From NCBI RefSeq assembly GCF_016908555.1, contig NZ_JAFBEE010000001.1:124001-188000 (forward strand): a stretch of 64,000 bases of DNA. The letters run 5' to 3'. Each line of letters starts with the position of its first letter. Positions within the stretch are counted from its first letter, which is position 1. Source of the stretch: Alkaliphilus hydrothermalis (lineage in GTDB: Bacteria; Bacillota; Clostridia; Peptostreptococcales; Natronincolaceae). Positions 52,786-62,970 of this stretch are shown piece after piece. The position numbers and the translations under genes were made by a program. A model generated the notes under the pieces. The model saw nothing but the letters and a program-made list of their open reading frames with translations. It did not search any database and was not told where the DNA came from.

Positions 52786-53871
52786 ATGGAACTTATAATT
52801 GATTTACAGTTGTTTTCAGAAGAAAAAACTGAAAAACCAACCCCAAAGAAAATTAGAGAATCTAGAGAAAAGGGACAAGTACTTCAAAGTAAGGAAGTAG
52901 TCTCTGCTTTTATGATGCTTGGTGCCTTTGCTGGAATTGGTTTGTTTTCATCCTATATAGGTGAAAATATCCATCAGCTCACAAAATATATATACGAAGA
53001 CTATTTAACACTTGAACACCTATTCACCCAAAGAAATATCTATCAGCTGATGGTTACATCAGTATATTATCTATTTTTGACGGTAATACCAATAGCGGGT
53101 ATTTGCTTTTTAATTGGATTAGTTTCCAGTTATATGCAGGTGGGATTCCTGTTTACCACTAAGACACTGTCGGTAAAATTCAGTCGAATCAATCCCCTTG
53201 AAGGTTTTAAAAGACTTTTTTCAATGAAGTCCCTAGTGGAACTTGGTAAATCCTTAATTAAAATTATTTTTGTTGGTTATGTGGTAATAAACTATGGGAA
53301 AGGGCAACTGGAAAGTATTTTTAAGACCACAGGAATGGATGTGTTGTCCATTATTAGCACATTAAAAACATTAGCCCTAGGGATCGGGTATAGAGCAGGT
53401 TTGATTTTGGTATTTATTGCACTTTTGGATTATTTTTATCAACGATACGATTACTATAAAAATTTAAAAATGTCAAAGCAAGAAATAAAAGAAGAGTATA
53501 AGCAAACTGAGGGGAATCCTCAGATTAAATCCAAGATAAAGGAAAAACAAAGACAAATATCCATGAGAAGAATGATGCAGGATGTACCGAAGGCTGATGT
53601 GATTATTACAAATCCGACTCACTTTGCCATTGCAATACAGTACGATCCTAAATCCTTAGATGCACCACGGGTATTGGCAAAGGGTCAGGATTTGATGGCC
53701 CAGCAAATAAAAAAAATTGGTGGAGAACATCAAGTGCCGATTGTGGAAAACAAACCGCTGGCAAGAACACTTTTTGCTACTGTCGAGATCGGATATGCTA
53801 TACCACCAGATCTTTATCAAGCAGTGGCAGAGGTCTTGGCTTATGTTTATCGAATTAATAATAAAAACTAA
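52786..53871 (+). CDS. flhB: Flagellar type III export protein FlhB
   Basis: FlhB switches export from rod/hook to filament substrates. The 361-residue protein has four membrane segments in the first 210 residues, EEKTEKPTPKKIRESREKGQV near the start, and the self-cleaving NPTH motif at residues 276-279. The C-terminal cytosolic domain is complete. It follows fliR by seven bases and precedes flhA by 12. Confidence 0.96.
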   Translation: MELIIDLQLFSEEKTEKPTPKKIRESREKGQVLQSKEVVSAFMMLGAFAGIGLFSSYIGENIHQLTKYIYEDYLTLEHLFTQRNIYQLMVTSVYYLFLTVIPIAGICFLIGLVSSYMQVGFLFTTKTLSVKFSRINPLEGFKRLFSMKSLVELGKSLIKIIFVGYVVINYGKGQLESIFKTTGMDVLSIISTLKTLALGIGYRAGLILVFIALLDYFYQRYDYYKNLKMSKQEIKEEYKQTEGNPQIKSKIKEKQRQISMRRMMQDVPKADVIITNPTHFAIAIQYDPKSLDAPRVLAKGQDLMAQQIKKIGGEHQVPIVENKPLARTLFATVEIGYAIPPDLYQAVAEVLAYVYRINNKN

Positions 53872-53883
53872 GGGGGTCAATTA

Positions 53884-55908
53884 ATGAAATTTGGAGATAT
53901 TTTAGTTGTTTTAGCAATCATTTCTATAGTCATCATTATTATCATCCCCATCCCTTTAGGAGCATTGGATGTATTACTGAGTTTTAATATATCATTGGCA
54001 TTACTGATCTTGATTATTGCCATGTACACTGAAGAAGCGCTACAGTTTTCGATTTTTCCTTCGATACTGTTGATTTCCACCCTCTTTCGATTATCCTTGA
54101 ATATCACCACCACTAGATACATTTTATCTAAGGGGACTGCTGGTAGCTTGATTGATACCTTTGGGCAGTTTGTAATGCAGGGAAACGCCATTGTAGGATT
54201 CATCGTCTTCTTAATTATTATCATTATTCAGTTTATGGTAATTACAAAGGGTTCCGAGAGGGTTGCAGAGGTGGCAGCGAGATTTACCTTGGATGCAATG
54301 CCAGGTAAGCAAATGGCAATTGATGCAGATTTAAATGCAGGATTAATCGATGACCGAGAAGCACGGGAGAGAAGGAAGAAGACTCAGCGGGAAGCCGATT
54401 TTTATGGAGCTATGGATGGAGCCAGTAAGTTTGTTAAGGGAGATGCCATCGCAGGAATTATTATTACCATAATAAATATCATTGCAGGGTTTATCATTGG
54501 ATGGGCTGGCGGATTAGAGCTTGGAGCTTCTATTTCGAAATACACACTGTTGACGGTGGGAGATGGTTTAGTAAGTCAAATACCAGCTCTGTTAATTTCA
54601 ACAGCAACGGGTATTGTGGTGACTAGAGCAGCTTCTGAAGGGAATCTTGGAAATGACCTAATCAAACAGATGTTTAACCAACCAAAGGTTATGTTTATTG
54701 TATCGGGTGTATTATTCGTGTTAGGTGTTGCAGGACTACCATTCTTCCCATTTATGACCTTGTCTTTGGGTTTCCTATACCTTGGATTTCAATTAAGGAA
54801 AGAGTTGAAAAAATCACAAGAGATGGAAGTGCCAGATGTTGTTGAAGAAACAGCGGAGGAAAAGCGAAAACCAGAAAATGTTCTACCATTGCTAAATGTA
54901 GACCCAATAGAGCTAGAGTTTGGCTACGGAATCATTCCACTGGCGGATGCAGGCCAAGGAGGCGATTTATTTGATCGTTTAGTGATGATTCGTAGACAAT
55001 GTGCTTTAGAACTGGGAATTATCGTACCAATGATTCGTTTGAGGGATAATATTCAGTTGGAGCCTAATCAATATATCATAAAAATAAAAGGAATTGAGAT
55101 CAGTGCTGGAGAAATTGTATTTGACCACTATTTAGCTATGAACCCAGGCATGGCTGATGGAGAGCTGGAGGGAATCGACACAATAGAGCCCGCCTTCGGT
55201 TTGCCAGCAAAATGGATTAATGAGCAGGAGAGGGAAAAGGCAGAAATCTTTGGTTATACTGTTGTTGATCCACCTTCTATTATATCTACCCATCTTACAG
55301 AAATTATCAAGAGGCATTCCCACGAACTATTGGGTAGACAAGAGGTTAAAAAGCTTATTGATAATGTTAAAGAAAATCACTCAGCCTTGGTGGAGGAGCT
55401 TATGCCAAATCAGTTGGGGTTAGGCGATATTCAAAAGGTTTTGAAGAATCTTCTAAAGGAAGGAGTCTCCATCAGAAACATGGTGACTATTTTAGAAACC
55501 TTAGCCGATTACTCCAATGCGACGCGGGACACTGATATGTTGACAGAGTATGTTCGTCAAGCATTGTCAAGGGTCATCACAAAGCAGTTCATTATGGGTC
55601 AGCCAACAAAAGTAATCACACTAGATCAAGGACTTGAGCAAAGAATTATTGATTCTATACAGCAAACTGAAAGAGGCAATTTTATTTCAATAGATCCAGA
55701 TATTGTTCAGAGAATCTTAAACAACCTTTCATATCAAGTGCAGAAACTAACTTCTTTAGGCGAACAACCAATTGTGATCACCGCACCAATAGTTAGACTA
55801 TATTTTAAGCGACTTACTGAGCAATTGACCTCAGATTTAATCGTTCTATCCTATAATGAAGTTGAACCAACAGTTGAGATTGAATCAATAGGGATGGTGA
55901 ATATCTAA
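53884..55908 (+). CDS. flhA: Flagellar type III export protein FlhA
   Basis: FlhA forms the cytoplasmic ring that receives export chaperones. The 674-residue protein has about eight membrane segments in the first 320 residues, the FHIPEP signature RFTLDAMPGKQMAIDADL near 137-154 and GLIDDREARERRKKTQREAD after it, and a large C-terminal cytosolic domain. ATG 53884 follows AAGGGGG. Length is standard. Confidence 0.96.
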   Translation: MKFGDILVVLAIISIVIIIIIPIPLGALDVLLSFNISLALLILIIAMYTEEALQFSIFPSILLISTLFRLSLNITTTRYILSKGTAGSLIDTFGQFVMQGNAIVGFIVFLIIIIIQFMVITKGSERVAEVAARFTLDAMPGKQMAIDADLNAGLIDDREARERRKKTQREADFYGAMDGASKFVKGDAIAGIIITIINIIAGFIIGWAGGLELGASISKYTLLTVGDGLVSQIPALLISTATGIVVTRAASEGNLGNDLIKQMFNQPKVMFIVSGVLFVLGVAGLPFFPFMTLSLGFLYLGFQLRKELKKSQEMEVPDVVEETAEEKRKPENVLPLLNVDPIELEFGYGIIPLADAGQGGDLFDRLVMIRRQCALELGIIVPMIRLRDNIQLEPNQYIIKIKGIEISAGEIVFDHYLAMNPGMADGELEGIDTIEPAFGLPAKWINEQEREKAEIFGYTVVDPPSIISTHLTEIIKRHSHELLGRQEVKKLIDNVKENHSALVEELMPNQLGLGDIQKVLKNLLKEGVSIRNMVTILETLADYSNATRDTDMLTEYVRQALSRVITKQFIMGQPTKVITLDQGLEQRIIDSIQQTERGNFISIDPDIVQRILNNLSYQVQKLTSLGEQPIVITAPIVRLYFKRLTEQLTSDLIVLSYNEVEPTVEIESIGMVNI

Positions 55909-55909
55909 T

Positions 55910-57133
55910 ATGAAAGTAAAAAAAGTTTTTGGGGCAAATAATCATGAGGCTATGATGAAGGTACGGGCAGAGTTGGGGCCCGACGCCGTTATCCTTCATC
56001 AGCGAAGGGTTAAGCAAAAGGGATTATTCGGATATTTTAAAAAGCCCGTTATAGAAATTGTTGCAGCCCTTGAAGATACAAGAACCAAAACTCTACAACC
56101 GGTTATTAAGTCCGTGGCAAATCCTGCTGTTAAGGCAACAACAGCATCAGCATCAGAGGATGCCCTAAAGGCAATAATGGAAAAGGCACAAGAAAGAAAA
56201 CAACAGGAATTTAAGCCATTGGCTATGGAATCTCAAGTGAAACCAGCTTCAAGAAATAATGATCCAGGACTTATTAGAGAGATTGCCGAAATAAAAAGTA
56301 TGCTTTCTACTGTTGTAAAGAAGGTTAACGCAAAGAACTTGCCGAATAGTATCAAAGAGTGTCAAAATAAAGAGGTTGAAAGATTATACAATTTACTAAA
56401 AGAACAGGAAATTGAAGAGGAAATCTTAGATAAGATTATTGAGGAGTTGGATAATCACCTAAATCCCGAAACCACCAAAGGGGAAATTGAAGATCAGTTC
56501 AAAAAGGTAATTAATAGATGTGTCACTGACTCTTGCGATGAGCTAAAGTCAAAGGTATTATTCTTTGTAGGTCCAACTGGTGTAGGTAAAACCACCACCA
56601 TCGCAAAACTAGCTGCCCAATATGCCCTTAATGAGGGAAAGAAGGTGGGCTTTATCAGTGCAGATACCTATAGAATTGCTGCTGTGGAGCAATTAAAGGT
56701 TTATAGTGAAATTTTAAATATACCAATAGAGGTAATCTATGGGGCGAATGAAATTCACAGAGCAATAGATAAACTTAATCATAAGGATATTGTCATGGTG
56801 GACACAGCAGGTAGAAGTCATAAAAATAAGCAACAGATAATGGAGTTACAAGCTCTTTTGGATCAAGTTGATGAGAAGGAAATTTTTCTTGTAGTTAGTT
56901 GTACCGCTAAAAACAACGATATTCGAGAAATCCTGGATACATATCAGTTTATTAATCACTATAAAATTATACTAACTAAAATTGATGAGGCGACTACTTA
57001 TGGAACCATCATCAACACTGCATTACGGACCCAAAAACCAATATCATATCTTACTACAGGTCAAAGCGTTCCTGATGACATTGAAGTAATGAACGCCGAT
57101 AAAGTTGTAAGCCTTTTAATGAAGGAGGCTTAA
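55910..57133 (+). CDS. flhF: Flagellar biosynthesis SRP-like GTPase FlhF
   Basis: FlhF is an SRP-type GTPase that sets flagellar number and position. The 407-residue protein has a basic N-terminal B domain, the P-loop GPTGVGKTT at 221-229, the DTYRIAAVEQLKVY block near 255, VDTAGR near 303 and the TKIDEATTYG motif near 358. It starts one base after the flhA stop. flhG, its GTPase activator, follows after 4 bases. Confidence 0.95.
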   Translation: MKVKKVFGANNHEAMMKVRAELGPDAVILHQRRVKQKGLFGYFKKPVIEIVAALEDTRTKTLQPVIKSVANPAVKATTASASEDALKAIMEKAQERKQQEFKPLAMESQVKPASRNNDPGLIREIAEIKSMLSTVVKKVNAKNLPNSIKECQNKEVERLYNLLKEQEIEEEILDKIIEELDNHLNPETTKGEIEDQFKKVINRCVTDSCDELKSKVLFFVGPTGVGKTTTIAKLAAQYALNEGKKVGFISADTYRIAAVEQLKVYSEILNIPIEVIYGANEIHRAIDKLNHKDIVMVDTAGRSHKNKQQIMELQALLDQVDEKEIFLVVSCTAKNNDIREILDTYQFINHYKIILTKIDEATTYGTIINTALRTQKPISYLTTGQSVPDDIEVMNADKVVSLLMKEA

Positions 57134-57137
57134 TCCA

Positions 57138-58040
57138 ATGCAAGATCAAGCAGCTAGATTAAGAGAAATCATAAAACAAAGAAAAAACTTTAATACTGCA
57201 ATCGTCGAGAAAACTAAAGAAACCGTGACTACTGACACTGCACGAATTATATGTGTTACCAGTGGTAAAGGGGGAGTTGGAAAAACAAACTTTACCCTTA
57301 ACTTAGCCATTGCCCTCAGCAAGCAAAATAAGCGGGTGATAATCATAGATGCTGATCTAGGGTTGGCTAATGTAGACGTTGTCATGGGGATTTTACCTAA
57401 GTTTAGCCTTTTGGATGTAATAAAAGGGGATAAGGGTATGGAGGATATCATGGTTACAGGGCCCAATGGGATTAAAATCATTTCCGGTGGTTCAGGACTA
57501 CTTGATTTAATTGATATGCCACAAGACAAGATTCAACATTTGATTAGTAAGTTTGACTCTATCAATAGTTATGCGGATGTCATACTGATTGATACAGGAG
57601 CAGGATTATCTAAATCTGTTCTTTCCTTTGTATTAGCAGCCCATGAAGTCATTGTGGTTTGCACACCAGAGCCTACTGCAATAACCGACGCCTACGCAAT
57701 GATTAAAACAATTGGAATGAAGGATCCAGGAAAGAAGTTAAAGTTGTTGATTAATCGCGTTGAAAGCATCAACGAAGGAAAGATTACCTTCGAAAAAATT
57801 CAAAATGCCAGTAATAAATTTCTTAATATCAATATTGAAAAGTTAGGATACTTGTTGGAGGATATTCATGTAAGTAGGTCAGTAAAACTCCAACAGCCTT
57901 TTATCATACAGTTTCCCGCTAGTCCCGTTAGCAAGAATATGGAACTGATTGCTTGCAAACTTACCAGTGACAAAGTTGAAAAGGATTTGGGTATTTCCAC
58001 AGGTGGTTTTTTCAATAGGGTATTAAGTTTATTTAGATAG
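57138..58040 (+). CDS. flhG: Flagellar number regulator FlhG (MinD-like ATPase)
   Basis: FlhG is a MinD/ParA-type ATPase that stimulates FlhF and controls flagellar number. The 300-residue protein has the FlhF-activating motif DQAARLRE at the N-terminus, the deviant Walker A SGKGGVGKTN at 42-51, the switch II DTGAGLS near 153 and the C-terminal membrane-targeting amphipathic helix GGFFNRVLSLF. It is translated close behind flhF. Confidence 0.94.
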   Translation: MQDQAARLREIIKQRKNFNTAIVEKTKETVTTDTARIICVTSGKGGVGKTNFTLNLAIALSKQNKRVIIIDADLGLANVDVVMGILPKFSLLDVIKGDKGMEDIMVTGPNGIKIISGGSGLLDLIDMPQDKIQHLISKFDSINSYADVILIDTGAGLSKSVLSFVLAAHEVIVVCTPEPTAITDAYAMIKTIGMKDPGKKLKLLINRVESINEGKITFEKIQNASNKFLNINIEKLGYLLEDIHVSRSVKLQQPFIIQFPASPVSKNMELIACKLTSDKVEKDLGISTGGFFNRVLSLFR

Positions 58041-58050
58041 GAGTGAGATA

Positions 58051-58695
58051 ATGCATATACTATCAGAGCTAAAGATAGGAGAACGGATAGAGATAGAATC
58101 AAGGCAATTTGCCAGCGCAGATGAACAAATAGTTAGCCAAGTTATCGACATTAGAGATGATAGTTTACTAATTATTAACCCAATTAAGCAAGGGATACCC
58201 TACCCCCTAACTTTAGGTCATCAAATCAAGGTGATATTTTATCGGGGAGACAAGGGGATTTTTAGATTTAATGCAGTGGTGAAGAAAAGAATTAATAAAA
58301 GTCTGATTATTTATGAAATCGTACCAACAGGAGAGGCTGATAAAATTCAAAGAAGATTTTATTATCGTCTAGAGCTTGTTAGGAAGGTAGTACTAAAGCC
58401 TAGGGATCAAGATGAAGAAATAGATTGTATGATGAAGGACATAAGTGGTGGGGGTATGAAAGTTTACTCTAAAACGCCTCTATCGGTGGGGACTAAAGTT
58501 GATTGTACAATTCATTTAAGAGATAACGAAATTATTAAAGTTTCTGGTAGAGTAGTGAGAAGTTATCGGGAACCTGATATCAATGAACATGTCATAGGAA
58601 TCAGCTTCAAGGATATATCAGAAAATACCAGAAGTAAAATTGTGTCCTTCATATTTGAAAGACAACGCTTACTTAGAAAAAAAGGACTGATATAA
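58051..58695 (+). CDS. PilZ domain protein (YcgR-like), c-di-GMP receptor
   Basis: This 214-residue protein has an N-terminal YcgR-like beta domain and a C-terminal PilZ domain with the c-di-GMP motif RRFYYR at 101-106 and DISGGG at 130-135. YcgR-type proteins brake the flagellar motor at high c-di-GMP by binding the stator or rotor. It lies between flhG and cheB in the fla/che operon, in line with such a role. No diguanylate cyclase is in the window. Confidence 0.88.
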   Translation: MHILSELKIGERIEIESRQFASADEQIVSQVIDIRDDSLLIINPIKQGIPYPLTLGHQIKVIFYRGDKGIFRFNAVVKKRINKSLIIYEIVPTGEADKIQRRFYYRLELVRKVVLKPRDQDEEIDCMMKDISGGGMKVYSKTPLSVGTKVDCTIHLRDNEIIKVSGRVVRSYREPDINEHVIGISFKDISENTRSKIVSFIFERQRLLRKKGLI

Positions 58696-58696
58696 A

Positions 58697-59779
58697 ATGA
58701 GACTAGATCATAAACCAATAAAAGTATTAATTGTTGATGACTCTGCCTTTATGAGGAAGATTTTATCAGACATGCTTAGCAGTGACCCTGAGATATCTAT
58801 CGTTGGTATTGCCAGAAATGGACAGGAAGCTATCGAAAAAGTCCAACTTCTTAAGCCAGATATCGTGACTATGGATGTTGAAATGCCAATCATGAATGGG
58901 TTAAATGCTTTGAAGCATATTATGGCTACTAATCCTTTGCCAGTGGTAATGCTTAGTAGTTTAACCTCAGAGGGGGCAGATGCTACTATTATGGCTTTGG
59001 AGGCTGGAGCAGTTGATTTCATCCAGAAGCCCTCCAGCGTGTTTATGATTAATGCCGACGCAATTAAAAACGATTTGGTGGAAAAGATTAAGGTTGCTGC
59101 CAATGCAAATTGTAAAGAAAAGAAAACTGAACTGATGAAGACACCAGTTGTAAATATTGTAAATAGAGAACCGAGAACTCGTAAATTTGATACAAAAAGA
59201 CAGCCAATCGTCGCAATTGGCACTTCAACCGGGGGTCCTAGGGCACTACAATCAATTATACCATTAATTCCCCCTCAAGTATCTGCATCTTTCTTAGTTG
59301 TTCAACACATGCCTCCAGGATTTACAAAATCTTTAGCAGATAGATTGAATGCGATCTCTCAAATCCCAGTAAAGGAGGCTACAGATGGTGAAAAAATTTT
59401 ACCAGCAACTGTATATATTGCCCCAGGAGACAGACACTTAGAAGTAATGCAGAATAAAAATCAAGAATTGTACATTCATCTCAATGAAGGACCGCCAGTG
59501 TCAGGTCATAGACCTTCTGTTGATGCCATGTATCAGTCAATTATGAATATAAAAGGTAGAAGTATGATTGGAGTTATCATGACAGGAATGGGGGCCGATG
59601 GTGCAAAAGGGCTAAAGCAGTTGAAAGAGAAATCAAATTCATATGTAATTGCCCAGGATGAGGCAAGCTGCGTTGTTTATGGCATGCCAAAGAGTGCAGT
59701 AAAACTAGGGGTAGTAGATGAAATATTACCATTGGAAAAAATTATTAATTCAATATTAAATAGGTTGGAGGTGCTGTAG
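58697..59779 (+). CDS. cheB: Chemotaxis methylesterase/deamidase CheB
   Basis: CheB removes methyl groups from chemoreceptors. The 360-residue protein has a receiver domain (Asp60 phosphate site in TMDVEMP) and a methylesterase domain with Ser177 (GTSTGGP), His204 (QHMPPGF) and Asp301 (TGMGADGA). It starts one base after the ycgR stop. cheR is not in the window. Confidence 0.95.
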   Translation: MRLDHKPIKVLIVDDSAFMRKILSDMLSSDPEISIVGIARNGQEAIEKVQLLKPDIVTMDVEMPIMNGLNALKHIMATNPLPVVMLSSLTSEGADATIMALEAGAVDFIQKPSSVFMINADAIKNDLVEKIKVAANANCKEKKTELMKTPVVNIVNREPRTRKFDTKRQPIVAIGTSTGGPRALQSIIPLIPPQVSASFLVVQHMPPGFTKSLADRLNAISQIPVKEATDGEKILPATVYIAPGDRHLEVMQNKNQELYIHLNEGPPVSGHRPSVDAMYQSIMNIKGRSMIGVIMTGMGADGAKGLKQLKEKSNSYVIAQDEASCVVYGMPKSAVKLGVVDEILPLEKIINSILNRLEVL

Positions 59780-59780
59780 A

Positions 59781-61871
59781 ATGGATATGAATCAATATAT
59801 GGACATATTTATTGAAGAATCAAAAGAACATCTGCAAAGTATGAATCAAATACTGCTTCAAATGGAAAACTCCCCAGGGGATATGGATATGCTCAATGAA
59901 ATATTTAGAATTGCCCATACCTTAAAGGGGATGTCCAGTACAATGGGCTTTCAAAATATTGCTCATTTGACCCATGAAATGGAGAATGTTTTAGATGCAA
60001 TTCGTGGTGGTAAAATGGCAGTTCACGAAAATATTATCGACATTTTATTCAACTGTTTTGATGAATTAGAGAACTATATTAATTTAATTGAAACTGAAGG
60101 AAGTGAAGGGCCAGATACTTCCGCTGAGTTAATTCAGGTACTGGCTTCCCTAAAGGATAGCGGCGGAATAGTTACTAAAGAAGTGGCAAGTGCCCTGGAG
60201 AAAGAAGTAGATGAAGAAGTAGTACAAGAAGTTGTTATGGCAGATATTGAGATCAGTGAATATGTTCATGACATTATTTTAACTGCCATTAGCAAGGAAC
60301 TAAACCCCTATTATTTAAAGATTACATTGGATAGCAAATGCATGTTGAAATCAGCGCGGGCATATATCATTATAAATACTTTAGAAAAACTTTCCGACGT
60401 AATTTACTCAAACCCCAGCATAGAGGACCTTGAGGACGAAAAATTTGATTTGGATTTTCAATTGATTTTAATTAGTAAGGTGGATGCTTCAATCCTTGAA
60501 AAGGAATTAGAGTCAATTTCGGAAATCCATTCATTTGACATTATTAGATTACAGGAAAATTATACTGTAATCAAAGAAGATTCTGATACTGACATTGATA
60601 TTAATATTAAGTTAAATATGGATCATGAAGAAACTTCCATAGTTCATGAAGAAATGGGAGCACAAAATCCCTTGCTCAGAAATGAGAGAAGTGACGAAAG
60701 TAGGAATAAGAGAAACAAAACAGGTAAGACCGTTAGGGTAGATATTGACCGATTAGATAATTTAATGAATCTTGTCAGTGAGCTAATCATTATTAAAACA
60801 AGACTTGAGGATATTGATGACACCGGTAGAAAAGAAGGACAAAATATGCACGATGCCATTGAATATCTTGAGAGAATTACCACTAGCCTACATGATGCAG
60901 TTATGAAGGTTAGAATGGTTCCGATTGAAAGGGTCTTTAATCGATTCCCCCGTATGGTAAGGGATCTATCAAAGGAGTTAGGAAAAGAAATTTCTCTATT
61001 TATGAGCGGTGAAGATACTGAAGTTGACCGTACAGTCATTGATGAAATCGGAGATCCATTGATTCACTTGATTAGAAATTCCATCGACCACGGAATTGAA
61101 GATCCAGCTACAAGAGAGAAGGGCAATAAAAATAAGAGTGGTACAGTAAGATTAGTTGCTTATCCAGATGGAAACAGCGTAGTTATTGAAGTGGAGGATG
61201 ACGGTAAGGGAATTAATATCGATAAGGTTAAGGCTAAGGCTCTTGAGAGAGGAGTCATTACACCTCAACAAAGTCATCTCATGGAGGATAAAGATATTAT
61301 CCAACTACTGTTCCATCCTGGTTTTAGTACAGCTGATAAAATTTCTGATATTTCAGGTAGAGGTGTGGGTTTAGATGTAGTAAAGACAAAGATTGAAACC
61401 CTTGGGGGTGTTGTTGAAGTAGATACCAAGCAAGGACAAGGAAGTAAATTTACAATTAGATTGCCTCTGACACTTGCTATTATTCAGGCATTGTTAGTAA
61501 CGGTGGGTAGTGAAAAATATGCGATTCCCCTTAACTCAATTAAGGAGATTACTACTATTCAAGCTAACACAATTAGAAAAGTGCAAAACCATGAGGTTGT
61601 TTTATACCGTAACGCGACATTACCAATATTAAAACTATCCAATATTTTAAATGTTACTTCTGCTTCGGAAGATCATGAAGAATATGTAGTTGTTATTGTT
61701 AAAAAGGGAGATAAAACAGTAGGGGTTGTAGTGGATCATTTAGTTGGTCAACAGGAAATTGTAATCAAATCCCTTGGTAAATACCTAGCTAATATAAAAG
61801 CAATTGCTGGAGCTACAATATTAGGTAATGGATCAGTTGCCTTGATTGTAGATACAAATTCATTTTTCTAA
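59781..61871 (+). CDS. cheA: Chemotaxis histidine kinase CheA
   Basis: CheA phosphorylates CheY and CheB in response to receptors. The 696-residue protein has a P1 domain with His46 (RIAHTLKG), a P2 domain near 170-290, a dimerisation domain near 315-385, an ATP domain with LIRNSIDHGIEDP and GVGLDVVKTKIE near 430 and 530, and a C-terminal CheW-like domain near 550-690. It follows cheB with one base between and precedes cheW by 12. Confidence 0.95.
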   Translation: MDMNQYMDIFIEESKEHLQSMNQILLQMENSPGDMDMLNEIFRIAHTLKGMSSTMGFQNIAHLTHEMENVLDAIRGGKMAVHENIIDILFNCFDELENYINLIETEGSEGPDTSAELIQVLASLKDSGGIVTKEVASALEKEVDEEVVQEVVMADIEISEYVHDIILTAISKELNPYYLKITLDSKCMLKSARAYIIINTLEKLSDVIYSNPSIEDLEDEKFDLDFQLILISKVDASILEKELESISEIHSFDIIRLQENYTVIKEDSDTDIDINIKLNMDHEETSIVHEEMGAQNPLLRNERSDESRNKRNKTGKTVRVDIDRLDNLMNLVSELIIIKTRLEDIDDTGRKEGQNMHDAIEYLERITTSLHDAVMKVRMVPIERVFNRFPRMVRDLSKELGKEISLFMSGEDTEVDRTVIDEIGDPLIHLIRNSIDHGIEDPATREKGNKNKSGTVRLVAYPDGNSVVIEVEDDGKGINIDKVKAKALERGVITPQQSHLMEDKDIIQLLFHPGFSTADKISDISGRGVGLDVVKTKIETLGGVVEVDTKQGQGSKFTIRLPLTLAIIQALLVTVGSEKYAIPLNSIKEITTIQANTIRKVQNHEVVLYRNATLPILKLSNILNVTSASEDHEEYVVVIVKKGDKTVGVVVDHLVGQQEIVIKSLGKYLANIKAIAGATILGNGSVALIVDTNSFF

Positions 61872-61883
61872 GGAGGGAAGATC

Positions 61884-62333
61884 ATGAGTAAAGCAATAGA
61901 AAACAATCAGTTTGTAATATTTAGATTGGAAAATGAGGATTATGGTCTCCCAATAAACTTTGTTGAGACCATTGAACGGGTTTCCGAAATTACTAGAGTC
62001 CCAAACGCCCCTTATTATATTATAGGAGTACTCAATTTAAGGGGAGAGGTTGTTCCAGTTATAGACCTACGTAAGCGATTTTCATTAGGAGGTAAAGAGA
62101 TTGGCGATGAAACTAGAATCATTATTCTATCCCTAGAAGAGATGGTGGTGGGAATATTAGTAGATGGTTCTTCTGAAGTATTAACCATCGAAAATGATAT
62201 GATTGATCATACTACTAGTCTAGTGAACACCTTCGATGATGACTATATTAATGGTATAGGAAAAGTTAATGAACGTATGATTATCATTGTTGATGTCTAC
62301 AAGATGTTAGGCGTTGCAGAAATAGAAAACTAA
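61884..62333 (+). CDS. cheW: Chemotaxis coupling protein CheW
   Basis: CheW links CheA to receptors. The 149-residue protein has NQFVIFRLENEDYGLPI at the start, then VPNAPYYIIGVLNLRGEVVPVIDLRKRF, the CheW signature. AGGAGGG lies before ATG 61884. It sits between cheA and cheC. Confidence 0.95.
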   Translation: MSKAIENNQFVIFRLENEDYGLPINFVETIERVSEITRVPNAPYYIIGVLNLRGEVVPVIDLRKRFSLGGKEIGDETRIIILSLEEMVVGILVDGSSEVLTIENDMIDHTTSLVNTFDDDYINGIGKVNERMIIIVDVYKMLGVAEIEN

Positions 62334-62352
62334 TTTAGAAGGTGGTGAGCCC

Positions 62353-62970
62353 ATGAGCTTAACATTAGAAGAAATGAATAACATGTACCTGGATGTTTTG
62401 AAGGAAGTTGGAAACATCGGATCTGGAAATGCAGCATCAGCACTAGCTAAAATGATTCAGAAGCGGATTGATATGGATGTACCGAATGTAAGATTACTTT
62501 CCTTTGAAGATGTAGCCTCTGTCTTAGGAGGGGAAGAAATGGTGGTTGCAGGAATTTATTTTCAAGTTGAAGGAGATATAGATGGTAATATCATGTTCCT
62601 GTTAGATATCTCATCTTCAAAAGTCTTAACCAGCATGCTTATGGGCCGTGAGGATTATACGGGAGATCTTGATGATATGGACCGTTCCGCTCTTCAGGAA
62701 ATAGGCAATATTCTATCTGGGTCATACATTTCCTCCCTATCTGCTTTAACAGGGTTAAATTTGAAGCTATCTGTACCATCCCTCTGTATTGACATGGCAG
62801 GAGCAATCCTAAGTGTTCCTGCAATTCAATTTTCACAAACCTTTGACAATGTACTACTAATTGAAACAATACTAACTGAGGGAGATTACGAAGTAAAGGG
62901 TAATTTCTTCTTGATTCCAGATAGTGGATCCTTTGAAAAGTTACTAAGAAGTTTGGGAGTGTATAGCTAA
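62353..62970 (+). CDS. cheC: CheY-P phosphatase CheC
   Basis: CheC dephosphorylates CheY-P and is regulated by CheD. The 205-residue protein has two phosphatase signatures: LKEVGNIGSGNAASAL near 15-30 and LQEIGNILSGSYISSL near 115-130, each with the Glu and Asn of the CheC family. Its stop overlaps cheD by one base. With FliY it gives the cell two CheY-P phosphatases. Confidence 0.94.
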   Translation: MSLTLEEMNNMYLDVLKEVGNIGSGNAASALAKMIQKRIDMDVPNVRLLSFEDVASVLGGEEMVVAGIYFQVEGDIDGNIMFLLDISSSKVLTSMLMGREDYTGDLDDMDRSALQEIGNILSGSYISSLSALTGLNLKLSVPSLCIDMAGAILSVPAIQFSQTFDNVLLIETILTEGDYEVKGNFFLIPDSGSFEKLLRSLGVYS

